DNA of 38,707 nt. Origin: an uncultured Spartobacteria bacterium (GTDB lineage Bacteria > Verrucomicrobiota > Verrucomicrobiia > Chthoniobacterales > Terrimicrobiaceae). A model generated the notes under the pieces. It searched no databases. It worked only from the letters and a program-made list of their open reading frames with translations, and was not told where the DNA came from. The position numbers and the translations under genes are program-made. Positions 7,385 through 15,490 of the stretch are shown here, piece after piece. Position 1 is the first letter of the stretch, and every line of letters starts with the position of its first letter. The stretch covers positions 1-38,707 of the forward strand of contig CALFPA010000023.1 of assembly GCA_937919825.1 (NCBI GenBank), given 5' to 3'.

Positions 7385-8122
7385 ATGAAATGGTCGTATC
7401 GCATCGCGCGGATCGCGGGGATTGATGTGCGGATTCACATCACCTTCCTGCTGCTCCCGCTGTATTTCGGATGGGTGGCTTGGCAGTCCGGTGGGCCCTC
7501 TGAAGCCGCTCGGGCGGTGCTGTTTATTGTTTTGCTTTTCATCTGCGTGCTTCTCCATGAATTCGGCCACGCTCTCGCGGGCCGGCATTACGGAGTGCCA
7601 ACGCCAGACATTACTCTCCTGCCGATCGGCGGGGTGGCGCGGATGCTGGCGGTTCCGGACAAACCCAAGGAGGAATTCGTCATCGCCGTGGCCGGCCCAG
7701 CCGTGAATGTCGTCATCGCGGTGGTGCTGGCTCCCGTCTTGTGGCTGACAGGCGGTCTTTTCAGCGGACCCGCCGGCGAGACTCGAGAGATCCTGCACAA
7801 TTTGCTGTTGGTGAATCTGGGATTGGTCATTTTCAACATGATTCCGGCCTTCCCGATGGATGGCGGACGAGTTTTTCGATCCCTCTTGGCGATGAAGATT
7901 CGTTGGACAAAAGCCACGCGGATCGCGGGTCGGACCGGGCAGGTTTTGGCGGGGGCATTTTGCATCGGGGGATTTCTGCAAGGGAACTTCATGCTCATGC
8001 TGATCGCGCTCTTTGTCTTCAACGGCGCTCAGGACGAGATTCGCTTTGCCAACTACCGCGAGGATTTGGAGCGCCAACCGCCTCCCCTCCCCCCAGAGGA
8101 TTGGTTCGAGCGGCGGATGTAG
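7385..8122 (+). CDS. Site-2-protease-type membrane zinc peptidase (M50)
   Basis: A 245-residue intramembrane metalloprotease. The zinc motif HEFGH is at 58-62 inside a hydrophobic segment, and the third ligand Asp159 is in NMIPAFPMDGGR (151-162), both inside predicted membrane helices as in the M50 family. Start and end are close to the minimal rhomboid-sized M50B/SpoIVFB-like form; no PDZ or CBS domain is present, but the C-terminus is Pro-rich and charged. Such enzymes cut membrane-bound anti-sigma factors or signal peptides; no such partner is next to it. I chose ATG 7385 (MKWSYRIARIAG), preceded by T-rich sequence without a Shine-Dalgarno. It is divergent from serA. Confidence 0.9.
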   Translation: MKWSYRIARIAGIDVRIHITFLLLPLYFGWVAWQSGGPSEAARAVLFIVLLFICVLLHEFGHALAGRHYGVPTPDITLLPIGGVARMLAVPDKPKEEFVIAVAGPAVNVVIAVVLAPVLWLTGGLFSGPAGETREILHNLLLVNLGLVIFNMIPAFPMDGGRVFRSLLAMKIRWTKATRIAGRTGQVLAGAFCIGGFLQGNFMLMLIALFVFNGAQDEIRFANYREDLERQPPPLPPEDWFERRM

Positions 8123-8216
8123 AGTTATTTGAAACAAGCGGATGGTTTTGCGATGAAAACCCATCGAGGAAAGCCGCCCCAGTCCCAAGAGCTACCCTCG
8201 CCGAATGATCTCTCAT

Positions 8217-8253
8217 TTGACAGATTTCAGAGAGCGTGATTACTGTAATTACA
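8217..8253 (+). promoter_or_regulatory. mazEF promoter with overlapping 10-bp palindrome
   Basis: TTGACA (8217-8222), an 18-bp spacer and TACTGT (8241-8246) make a promoter with a consensus -35. The perfect palindrome TGTAATTACA (8244-8253) overlaps the -10 and the first base of the ATG. MazE-type antitoxins commonly repress their own operon by binding palindromes in this position, so it is a good operator candidate. The predicted transcription start would fall at or next to the ATG at 8253, implying a leaderless mRNA. Confidence 0.6.
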
Positions 8254-8549
8254 TGACTCCAACACTTGAAATCCCCCTGACGCGCATTGGCAATTCGCGC
8301 GGAATCCGGTTGCCCGCCCCTCTCATAAAAAAACTGGGATTCGATGGAGGCATCCTTTTGGAGGATCATGGTGATCGGGTCGTCCTGAAGCCAACCTCCC
8401 GCAGTAAGCCGACAAAGTTATCGTGGACCGAGACCTCTCGTGAAATGGCCTACGGGGCGGAAAACTGGTCCGATTGGGAAGACTCTGCCACGGACGGTCT
8501 CAAGGACATTCCGTGGGATGAAGAGAAATCACCGCACTCCCACCCTTGA
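8253..8549 (+). CDS. mazE: MazE-like antitoxin (AbrB/SpoVT swapped-hairpin DNA binding)
   Basis: A 98-residue protein. Residues 5-45 form the AbrB-like hairpin (LTRIGNSRGIRLPAPLI, then GDRVVLKP), which binds the operon's own promoter. The remaining acidic, Trp-rich tail (ENWSDWED, DIPWDEE) is the kind of flexible segment that wraps round and inhibits MazF. Start at ATG 8253 is preferred over the upstream ATG at 8205, since that one lies in front of the likely promoter. The gene overlaps the toxin gene by 4 bp. Confidence 0.85.
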   Translation: MTPTLEIPLTRIGNSRGIRLPAPLIKKLGFDGGILLEDHGDRVVLKPTSRSKPTKLSWTETSREMAYGAENWSDWEDSATDGLKDIPWDEEKSPHSHP

Positions 8550-8866
8550 AACGCCATGATATCTACTGGTGCCGCCTCGATCCCATTGAAGGAGCCGAGA
8601 TGGCCAAGACGCGGCCCTGCGTGATTGTGAGTCGCGATGAATTGAACGCCCATCTCTCGACGGTCGTTGTTTGTCCTCTCACTTCCACTATCCACCCCCG
8701 CTGGCGCACACGCCTTGCGATCCGATGCGCGTGGCGTGCCGCTGAAATTTGCCCGGACCAAATCCGCACCATCTCCAAGTCTCGTCTCGGAGAAAAAATC
8801 GGAAAACTCACGCCGAAAACCTCCGCCGAACTCTCCCGCCTGCTCGGAGAACTGTATGCGGCATGA
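8546..8866 (+). CDS. mazF: MazF/PemK-type endoribonuclease toxin
   Basis: A 106-residue toxin with the family opening (KRHDIYWCRLDPIEGAE), the KTRPCVIVSRDELN strand-turn with the conserved Arg-Pro, a VVVCPLTST strand, and a conserved DQIRTISKSRLG segment that carries catalytic residues in MazF/PemK RNases. The expected activity is sequence-specific cleavage of mRNA. The start is a TTG at 8546 that overlaps the antitoxin stop, giving coupled translation; an ATG 11 nt further on is out of frame. It looks complete and functional. Confidence 0.9.
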   Translation: MKRHDIYWCRLDPIEGAEMAKTRPCVIVSRDELNAHLSTVVVCPLTSTIHPRWRTRLAIRCAWRAAEICPDQIRTISKSRLGEKIGKLTPKTSAELSRLLGELYAA

Positions 8867-9043
8867 TCGTGCCGACTTGGCTGATCGAATGAGCACTGGA
8901 ATTCGCCCACACAAGTAATCGGAGTGCTTTGGATAGCTGTATTAGCCATTTTCAGGAAAATAAGCGCCTGACCGAAAGAACTTCGAAAATCGACCACAAG
9001 TAAAAGCCGGAGCTCAATGCCTGGAGGCTGAGCCCGAGGATTC

Positions 9044-9541
9044 CTAAACGATCTTCATTTTTTCGATCGTGGCGGTGGTGGAGCGGCCTTCGACCATTTC
9101 GGCGAGGACGACGCGGCCGCCGTTGGCCTCGATGATGTCGCGGCCACTCACATAGTGCGCCCAGTCTTTTCCCTTCACCAAGACATCGGGGAGGATTTGG
9201 GCGATGAGGTCGCGGGGCTCGTCCTCGTCGAAAATCACAACGAAATCCACCGCGCTGAGGGAGCCGAGGACATAGGCTCGGTCTTGCTCGGGGTTTACAG
9301 GGCGGGTTGGGCCTTTGGCGCGGCGGACGGAGGCGTCGCTGTTGAGTCCGACAATGAGGGCATCCCCTTGGGAGCGGGCGAAGGCGAGGTAGTCGGCGTG
9401 GCCGCGGTGGAGGATGTCGAAGCAGCCATTGGTGAAAACAAGGGTTCGGCCCTCGGCATGGAGTCGGTCCCGCTCGGCGCGCATTTCCGAAGGGGTGAGA
9501 ATGCGAGGGAGGAATTGGGTGAGGGTCTGGGAGGGATTCAC
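9044..9541 (-). CDS. rfaE2: D-glycero-beta-D-manno-heptose 1-phosphate adenylyltransferase
   Basis: Corresponds to the C-terminal half of HldE as a separate protein (165 residues). It forms ADP-heptose from ATP and heptose 1-phosphate for the lipopolysaccharide core. The cytidylyltransferase-fold motifs are present: TNGCFDILHRGHADYL (with the HxGH nucleotide-binding motif), GLNSDASVRRAKGPTRPVN, and the terminal GRSTTATIEKMK. The companion kinase domain is not in this window. The ATG overlaps the stop of the upstream cyclase-like gene by 4 bp, so the two are coupled. It suggests the organism makes heptose-containing LPS. Confidence 0.95.
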   Translation of the reverse strand: MNPSQTLTQFLPRILTPSEMRAERDRLHAEGRTLVFTNGCFDILHRGHADYLAFARSQGDALIVGLNSDASVRRAKGPTRPVNPEQDRAYVLGSLSAVDFVVIFDEDEPRDLIAQILPDVLVKGKDWAHYVSGRDIIEANGGRVVLAEMVEGRSTTATIEKMKIV

Positions 9542-10803
9542 GCGTTGTGCTGAAAGGCAGGCATGGACTCCTTGTGGGAATCTTCGGCTAATCGACGGGC
9601 TTGCTCGATTCGGCGGAGGTAGAAATCCAGCGCGGGGTCGGGCAAGCCGGTGATGCGGGCCTTGGTAAATTCATCGACGGCTTTTTCCCACTGCTTTTCG
9701 CGGTAGTGGAGAACGCCGGTCCAGAAATGATCCCGACTGCGTTCACGTTCCGGCGAGAGGCCGTGTTTCGCTGTGAGGATTTCGTAAATTTCCACGCGGC
9801 GGCGGCGGGCGCTGACTTTGAGAATTTCGATCGGGCGGACTTCGAGCGACTCAGCCGCTGGGCTGTAGGCATCGGGGCCAATCAAAATCCGGGCGCCATA
9901 AGAGGAACTCGCGGAGCAGAGGCGGCGGGCGAAATCCACCGCCGGGCCGGCGACGCTGTAATTTGCGAGGCGGTTCCCACCAAAAAGTCCGGCGACAATT
10001 TCCCCGGAGTCGAGGCCCATGCGGACATCGAGGCAGCGCTGCCAACGGGAGTCGCATTCTTTGTTGAGTTCATCGATGCGGGCGGCGAGATCGATCGCGG
10101 CGCGGCAGGCGCGGGTGGCGTGACGCTCGTCGGGCTGGGGCGCACCGAAGACGACTCGAATGCACTCACCATTGCATTCATCTAGGTAGCCACCGGATTC
10201 CACGAGGTAATCGGAGGCGGTCTGGAGGTAAAAATTTGTGATCGCCGTGTAGTCGACGGGCGAGAGGAGCTCCATCAACTCGGCGTGGTTGTGAACGGAA
10301 ACCACCAGCACGCTCGCTTGCAATTTGCGTCCAGGAAATGAGGCGTCGAAGCGAGAATTTAAAATCTCGCGGAAGCCTGTGCGGGACATTCTGGGACCAA
10401 AGAGGCGCTCGAGACTTTGTTTTCTAGATCCACTCCGGGTGCGGACCCAAAGAAGTCCGAGGACGCCGCTGCAGAGGACGGCGAACACCGGAAGGACGGG
10501 CGAAAAAAACTGCCCGTAGATCGAAACCACGCCGGACCAGGTGCAAAGAAGGATTGCCGTGGCCAAGACGATGAAAATCCGCAGGGAGTTCCGCGTGATG
10601 TCGAGGGTCGTCCAAGCAATGCCAAACGCCAAAACCAGTGCGACGAAAACCGGCGGCCCCCAGAGTGGGCGTCCATCCATCGGGATACGTAGCGACTTGA
10701 TCAATCTCTCATCCAGAATGGTGGTGAGCCCCGATGCCAGAAGGAGCATGGCCAGGCTGGCCGAAATGGCGCCTAGGATGATGGCGGCTTTAAGAATTCT
10801 CAT
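9538..10803 (-). CDS. Membrane protein with degenerate class III nucleotide-cyclase domain
   Basis: A 421-residue protein. Residues 1-120 hold about four hydrophobic segments. A short linker with LERLFGPRMS (131-140) matches the linker preceding cyclase domains of CHASE2-type proteins. Residues about 160-345 are a class III cyclase fold: GGYLDECNGECIRVVFG (204-220), VRMGLDSGEIVAG and NYSVAGPAVDFARRL. The C-terminal 80 residues look helical and TPR-like. Both metal-binding Asp positions are changed: the first is Ser169 (VLVVSVHN) and the second is Glu213 (GEC instead of GDA). The Asn of the VNxAaR motif is Asp. I therefore infer a pseudo-cyclase acting as a sensor or binding module. It overlaps the ClpX-like gene by 14 bp and rfaE2 by 4 bp. 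Confidence 0.85.
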   Translation of the reverse strand: MRILKAAIILGAISASLAMLLLASGLTTILDERLIKSLRIPMDGRPLWGPPVFVALVLAFGIAWTTLDITRNSLRIFIVLATAILLCTWSGVVSIYGQFFSPVLPVFAVLCSGVLGLLWVRTRSGSRKQSLERLFGPRMSRTGFREILNSRFDASFPGRKLQASVLVVSVHNHAELMELLSPVDYTAITNFYLQTASDYLVESGGYLDECNGECIRVVFGAPQPDERHATRACRAAIDLAARIDELNKECDSRWQRCLDVRMGLDSGEIVAGLFGGNRLANYSVAGPAVDFARRLCSASSSYGARILIGPDAYSPAAESLEVRPIEILKVSARRRRVEIYEILTAKHGLSPERERSRDHFWTGVLHYREKQWEKAVDEFTKARITGLPDPALDFYLRRIEQARRLAEDSHKESMPAFQHNA

Positions 10804-12355
10804 CGTGTTCGTCTTGCGTGCGGTGGGAGGCCACGACCCATTGGCTCAACACACGGTCCGGCGACTCGACCGCCTCGGCGGGAATTTCGAAATCGGTTTG
10901 ACCGCTGTTGCGATGGATCAGGCCCAGCCCGAATTGATAATCCTTGAAAAGCCCCTCACACAAGTCGCGAGCTGAAATGTTTTTCTCCACCGACTTCGCC
11001 AAAATTGCCTCCACCGCCTCCGGCGAAAAGCGGAAGCGGTAGCCATGTTGCTCCCCGAAACGCTCGGCGAATTGAGTAATGACCAGGCTCTGGGCCTGCC
11101 GGGCATCCTCCGCGCCGGCTTGGAGCAGGCGCTCGATGGCGGTATCGGGATTTTCTAAAACGGCGGGCGTGACCTCCAAGGTTCGCACCGGACTTCCGGG
11201 AAGACGGTATTTGAATTCGCGCAGCAACCCCTCGCAGGTCGTCATCAATCCCCTGGCGCCGGTGTTCTCTCGAACGGCCAGCGAGGCGATGTGGCGGAGA
11301 GCCTCATCAGAAAAAACCGCCTCGATCCCATAAGCGGCAAATGCCCGCTCGTATTGGCGGATGAGGCTGCCCTCGGATTGCTTGAGGATTTCGAAAAGGT
11401 CGCCCTCAGCGAGGCTTTCACAAACGACGCGAACCGGCAGTCGTCCGATAAATTCGGGTTCGAGGCCGTAATCCACAAAATCGCTCGTGCCGGCGAGCCG
11501 CAGAAGCTCGGCGGGCAAAGTTGTCGCCGCTGCGGGGTCGGCGCCGAAACCGATCCCTGTTTTTTTCAACCGGCGGGAAACGACATCGGTCAACTTGTCG
11601 AAGGCGCCGGAGACGATGAAAAGGATGTGTCGGGTATTGATCGACTCGCGGTTGACCTTGCCGCGTTTTTGAAATTCGAGGGCGGCTTGGACTTGGGATT
11701 GGAGGTCGTTGCCACCACGAAGCGCGACATCCGTTTCCTCCATGAGTTTGAGCAAAGTCGTCTGCACACCCCGCCCGCTCACATCGCGGCCAGTGACTTC
11801 GCGGGAGGTCGCGATTTTATCGATCTCGTCGATGTAAATAATCCCGTATTGCGCGAGGGCCAGATTGCCGTCGGCTTTTTGAACCAACTCCCGCACGAGA
11901 TCATCGACATCGCCGCCGACATAGCCGGTCTCGCTGAATTTCGTCGCGTCGGCCTTGACGAACGGCACCCCGATCAAATCGGCGACATGTTTAACGAGAT
12001 AGGTTTTCCCGACACCCGTTGGGCCCGCGATGAGAACATTCTGTTTGGCGTATTCCAGTGGCGGGGCACTTGCTTCGCGGGAGGCCATCACCCGGGCGTT
12101 GTTGTAGTGATCGCACACGGCGATCCCGAGGACTTTCTTGGCCTCGTCTTGTCGAATGACAAATCGGTCGAGGTGCGCCTTCACCTCGCGGGGCGTGAAA
12201 TGAAAATCCTGAATCGCCGCAGGAACCTTGTCGGCTGGCTCGGTGGGTGTCGGTGGGTTTTCGGGGGAATTGCCCGGCGCGGCAAAGGTCGTCCGCAGGA
12301 GTTCCTGCAAGCGGCGCTGCAACTGCTCCGGGGTCGGAAGCACGGGATCGCTCAT
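10790..12355 (-). CDS. ClpX-like AAA+ unfoldase without zinc domain, doubled C-terminal subdomain
   Basis: A 521-residue paralogue of ClpX. The N-terminal zinc-binding domain is missing; a Pro-rich stretch (1-50) precedes the AAA module. Walker A GPTGVGKT is at 111-118, the pore loop GYVG at 144-147, Walker B IIYIDEID at 172-179, and RDVSGRGVQTTLLKLME at 190-206. The IGF loop (268-270), which docks ClpX onto ClpP, is kept. The ClpX RKH region is replaced by a longer insert (about 213-240). The small C-terminal subdomain occurs twice (about 327-407 and 421-505), each with FS-x-EA, ENTGARGL or EKNISARDL, and a final NPD or SPD segment. Start ATG 12355 is chosen over an upstream in-frame GTG/ATG at 12391. 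First gene of the overlapping group with the pseudo-cyclase and rfaE2. Confidence 0.88.
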   Translation of the reverse strand: MSDPVLPTPEQLQRRLQELLRTTFAAPGNSPENPPTPTEPADKVPAAIQDFHFTPREVKAHLDRFVIRQDEAKKVLGIAVCDHYNNARVMASREASAPPLEYAKQNVLIAGPTGVGKTYLVKHVADLIGVPFVKADATKFSETGYVGGDVDDLVRELVQKADGNLALAQYGIIYIDEIDKIATSREVTGRDVSGRGVQTTLLKLMEETDVALRGGNDLQSQVQAALEFQKRGKVNRESINTRHILFIVSGAFDKLTDVVSRRLKKTGIGFGADPAAATTLPAELLRLAGTSDFVDYGLEPEFIGRLPVRVVCESLAEGDLFEILKQSEGSLIRQYERAFAAYGIEAVFSDEALRHIASLAVRENTGARGLMTTCEGLLREFKYRLPGSPVRTLEVTPAVLENPDTAIERLLQAGAEDARQAQSLVITQFAERFGEQHGYRFRFSPEAVEAILAKSVEKNISARDLCEGLFKDYQFGLGLIHRNSGQTDFEIPAEAVESPDRVLSQWVVASHRTQDEHDENS

Positions 12356-12481
12356 GGGGTTCTGTATCGGCCATGGCGGCCTGCCGTGCAAGCACCGCGC
12401 AAAATGCGACTCGCCGATTGTGCGCCGGATGGGGAACTGCTAAGCATCTGACGCCATTCCCATAACCCATGATTCCACACC

Positions 12482-14188
12482 ATGCTTGAGATCAACGATG
12501 TTTCCCTGAAGGTCCCCTCCCCTGAGGGCGAGCGCGAACTTCTTTCCAATGTTTCAGCGCGATTTCCGCTCGGACACTTCGGCGCCATTATCGGCCCGTC
12601 CGGTTGTGGCAAGACGACCCTGCTGAAGCTGGTCGCGGGAATCGTCGATGGTGACGAGGAGGGCATGGTTTTTTGGAAGGGACGCAATCTCGAAAAGGAG
12701 GATTTCCTCTCCACCGAAATCTCGTATGTCCCGCAATTCAGCATCGCGCATGAGGAACTCACGGTTCGCGAGTGCGTGGAGTTCGCCATGCGTCTGCGCG
12801 TGCGCGGGGCGAAGGGAGTGGACCGAGCCTCGGCTGTGGACCAATTGCTCTCCGAGGTGCGCATGGAGGAATTTGCCGACCAGCGTGTGCAGGTCCTCTC
12901 CGGCGGCCAGCGTCGCAGACTCGCTCTGGCGATGGAAATGACGAGCCAGCCCGAAATTCTGCTTTGCGACGAGGTCACCAGCGGGCTCGACCCGCGTTCG
13001 GAGGACGAGATTGTGAAACTTCTCCACAATCTTTCCCGCCGAAAAAACAGACTCGTTCTTTCGGTCACGCACAGCCTCGAGCATTTGGATCTCTACGATT
13101 CGGTGCTGGTGCTCTACCGGGGCGTGGTCGCCTACCAAGGCCCTCCGGCTTTTTTAACCCACTACTTCAGTGTCGCCTCGCCGAACAAACTTTACGAACG
13201 CCTCGAACTCCGCGAGCCGGCAGACTGGGCGGCATCCTGGAAAAAACACCAAGAGGCGATTCAAAAAGCCGCCGAGCCCACAAAAAATGTTCCCACTGAG
13301 GAGTCGCCGGAAACGCCCGCGCCGCCTTTGGAACTGCCCGGAGCGAGCAGTCAATTCCTTGCGCTTCTGGAGCGTCGAATGCTGATTTTCACCCGCAGCC
13401 GCGCGCAGATTTTCCTGCAGCTCGGACTCATCCTGGGCTTCCCTCTTCTGGTCGCGGTCTTTGCATGGAACGGCCTGCCGGCGGTGATGAACTTGAGTAT
13501 GGGATTGGACCTCGATGTGGCCCGGCAGCTCAGCGAGGCGCGGGATTTTTTGATCCAATCCAGCAAGGTCGGCAGCCTCGTCTCGGGCATTGTGATGTTC
13601 CAAGTCATCCTGCTCACCCTCATGGGAGCAAATAATTCCGGCCGCGAAATCGCCGCCGAGCGTCGGATTTTTGAGAAGGAAAAACTTTCGGGCCTGAAAA
13701 CCGGCGCCTATGTCACCAGCAAGGCCGCGTTTCTCCTCGGCCTCGTTCTCGCGCAGTCGATCTGGATGGGAATTTTTGTCCATCATGTCTGCGGTTTCCC
13801 CGGAGATTTTGTGACGCAATTGCTCCTGCTGGTGCTGGTGAATGCCGCGATGACCTCGGTCTGTCTGGGTGTGTCGAGCCTCATGTCCAGCGCCGAGCAG
13901 GCCTCCTTGGTTTCGATCTATCTTGTGGGATTCCAATTGCCGCTCTCCGGCGCGGTGCTGGCGCTTCCGGCCTTGCTCGGCGATGCGGTGCGGCCGTTCA
14001 TTTCCGCCTATTGGAGTTGGTCGGGAATCCTGCAGACGCTGAAAAGCGAACGCTACTACGACATCGTGCAAACGGTGGTTCAGAGCCCGCTCAGCCCCCT
14101 TTCGCTTTGCCTGTGGGTGCTCCTGTCCCATATCGCCGCCGGGCTTTTCGTGGCATGGATCGGATGCGAGAGGCGCCAACTCGGATGA
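12482..14188 (+). CDS. ABC transporter, fused ATPase and ABC-2-type permease (ABCG-like half transporter)
   Basis: Nucleotide-binding domain first (about 1-230): Walker A GPSGCGKT, the signature LSGGQRRRLALAMEM, Walker B EILLCDEVTSGLDP and the switch His in SVTHSLEH. A charged Pro-rich linker (about 260-295) leads to a permease domain with about six hydrophobic segments (300-565), including the family-typical EIAAERRIFEKEKLSGLK helix. The order ATPase then membrane domain in one chain is that of ABCG-type half transporters, which work as dimers and export lipids or other hydrophobic molecules. Substrate unknown. The stop overlaps the dgt start (ATGA), so the two genes are coupled. Divergent from the ClpX-like gene, with 126 bp between the start codons. 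Confidence 0.92.
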   Translation: MLEINDVSLKVPSPEGERELLSNVSARFPLGHFGAIIGPSGCGKTTLLKLVAGIVDGDEEGMVFWKGRNLEKEDFLSTEISYVPQFSIAHEELTVRECVEFAMRLRVRGAKGVDRASAVDQLLSEVRMEEFADQRVQVLSGGQRRRLALAMEMTSQPEILLCDEVTSGLDPRSEDEIVKLLHNLSRRKNRLVLSVTHSLEHLDLYDSVLVLYRGVVAYQGPPAFLTHYFSVASPNKLYERLELREPADWAASWKKHQEAIQKAAEPTKNVPTEESPETPAPPLELPGASSQFLALLERRMLIFTRSRAQIFLQLGLILGFPLLVAVFAWNGLPAVMNLSMGLDLDVARQLSEARDFLIQSSKVGSLVSGIVMFQVILLTLMGANNSGREIAAERRIFEKEKLSGLKTGAYVTSKAAFLLGLVLAQSIWMGIFVHHVCGFPGDFVTQLLLLVLVNAAMTSVCLGVSSLMSSAEQASLVSIYLVGFQLPLSGAVLALPALLGDAVRPFISAYWSWSGILQTLKSERYYDIVQTVVQSPLSPLSLCLWVLLSHIAAGLFVAWIGCERRQLG

Positions 14189-15342
14189 GCATCGAAACCC
14201 TCTCGACTCGAAGCAGCGGGGATTTCGCCAGCGAGGAATCCCGCCAACTCGCGCCTTGGGCGGTTCCACCGAATGGCTCGGCAGGGCGCCTCCACGCCGA
14301 GCCCGGCCATACCTACCGCTCGGAAATCCAGCGCGATCGAGCCCGGGTTATTCACTGCACATCTTTCCGCCGCCTTGACGGAAAGACTCAAGTTTTCCTG
14401 AACGGCACAGGCGACCACTACCGCACCCGACTCACGCACACGATCGAGGTCGCCTCGATCAGTCGCACGATCGCTCGGGCCTTGCGACTGAACGAGGATT
14501 TGGCCGAGGCCATCGCGTTGGCCCACGACCTCGGTCACCCACCCTGCGGTCATCGGGGGGAGGAGGAATTGGATCTCCTTTTGAAAGGCCACGGCGGATT
14601 CGACCACAATGCCCAAAGCCTCCGCGTCGTGGAAATCCTGGAAGAAAAATACCCCGGCTTTTCGGGATTGAACCTCACCTGGGATGTGCTTGAGGGGATC
14701 CAAAAACACGCCGACGGCTATGTTTTTCCAGATTCCGAAAAGCGGTATCCCTCCCCTTCTCTCGAAGCGCAGGTCACGGATTTGGCCGATGAGATCGCCT
14801 ACTCCAGCCATGACCTCGACGATGGGCTCGATGCCGGTCTGATCGCGCTTGCCTCGCTGGATGAGGTGCCGCTTTGGAAGCGCGCCGAGGATTCCGCTCG
14901 GATCGAATACCCCGATCTTGATATCTCACGCTATCGGGGATTTGTGATTCGGTGCCTGGTGAACTTCTTGGTGGATGACCTCGTTTGCCAGACCACCACG
15001 AATCTCCGCGAGGCCAAGATCCAATCCCTCGAGGACCTCCGCAACCACCCGACGCGTCTCGCCTCTTTCAGCAAGCCGACAAGACAGGAACTCTCTTCCC
15101 TCCGGCGTCATTTGTTCCAAAACCTCTACCGCAGCCCCGAAGTTGCCGAGGCCAACAACAAGGCCGCTCGCAGGATTTCCGAGCTTTTCCATCACCTGAT
15201 CGAAAATCCCGAAAACCTCGGCCGCAAAGCCCAAAACCGCATCGGCCGCGATGGTCTTCATCGCGCCACGGCGGACTACATTTCCGGCATGACCGACCGC
15301 TACCTCGCGCTCCAACACCGCGATCTGCTTCCGAATGGTTAG
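14185..15342 (+). CDS. dgt: Deoxyguanosinetriphosphate triphosphohydrolase-like HD protein
   Basis: Hydrolyses dGTP (or related dNTPs) to the nucleoside and triphosphate. The 385-residue protein carries the family motifs: RSEIQRDRARVIHCTSFRRL, a GKTQVF loop, HD-domain metal ligands His85 (RLTHTIEV), His114-Asp115 (AHDLGHPPCGH) and the later Asp in DEIAYSSHDLDDG. The length fits the short dGTPase-like group, which often works as an oligomer and needs dNTP activation. I chose ATG 14185, overlapping the ABC gene stop. The frame is open further upstream to 14011, but that part runs across the transporter gene and is not family-like. Confidence 0.92.
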   Translation: MSIETLSTRSSGDFASEESRQLAPWAVPPNGSAGRLHAEPGHTYRSEIQRDRARVIHCTSFRRLDGKTQVFLNGTGDHYRTRLTHTIEVASISRTIARALRLNEDLAEAIALAHDLGHPPCGHRGEEELDLLLKGHGGFDHNAQSLRVVEILEEKYPGFSGLNLTWDVLEGIQKHADGYVFPDSEKRYPSPSLEAQVTDLADEIAYSSHDLDDGLDAGLIALASLDEVPLWKRAEDSARIEYPDLDISRYRGFVIRCLVNFLVDDLVCQTTTNLREAKIQSLEDLRNHPTRLASFSKPTRQELSSLRRHLFQNLYRSPEVAEANNKAARRISELFHHLIENPENLGRKAQNRIGRDGLHRATADYISGMTDRYLALQHRDLLPNG

Positions 15343-15490
15343 AATCGCGCCGGAAAAAAAACTTGCTGGCACGGAGGCCCGTGGCGAAGGTTTTGCCTCC
15401 TGGATGGAAATCATTTCGCAAAACAGCCCCTCAACGGCGTCGATTTCATCGCGGCTGTTCCTATCCCGCCTGTAATTTCCATATTTTCCC

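Noticed and set aside
11291-12451. Long plus-strand open frame opposite the ClpX-like gene
   Set aside because: Antisense shadow of a gene with clear AAA+ motifs; no family features and a low-complexity composition.
14011-14184. N-terminal extension of the dGTPase frame
   Set aside because: It overlaps the end of the ABC transporter gene in another frame and is not family-like; ATG 14185 with the ATGA overlap is a better start.
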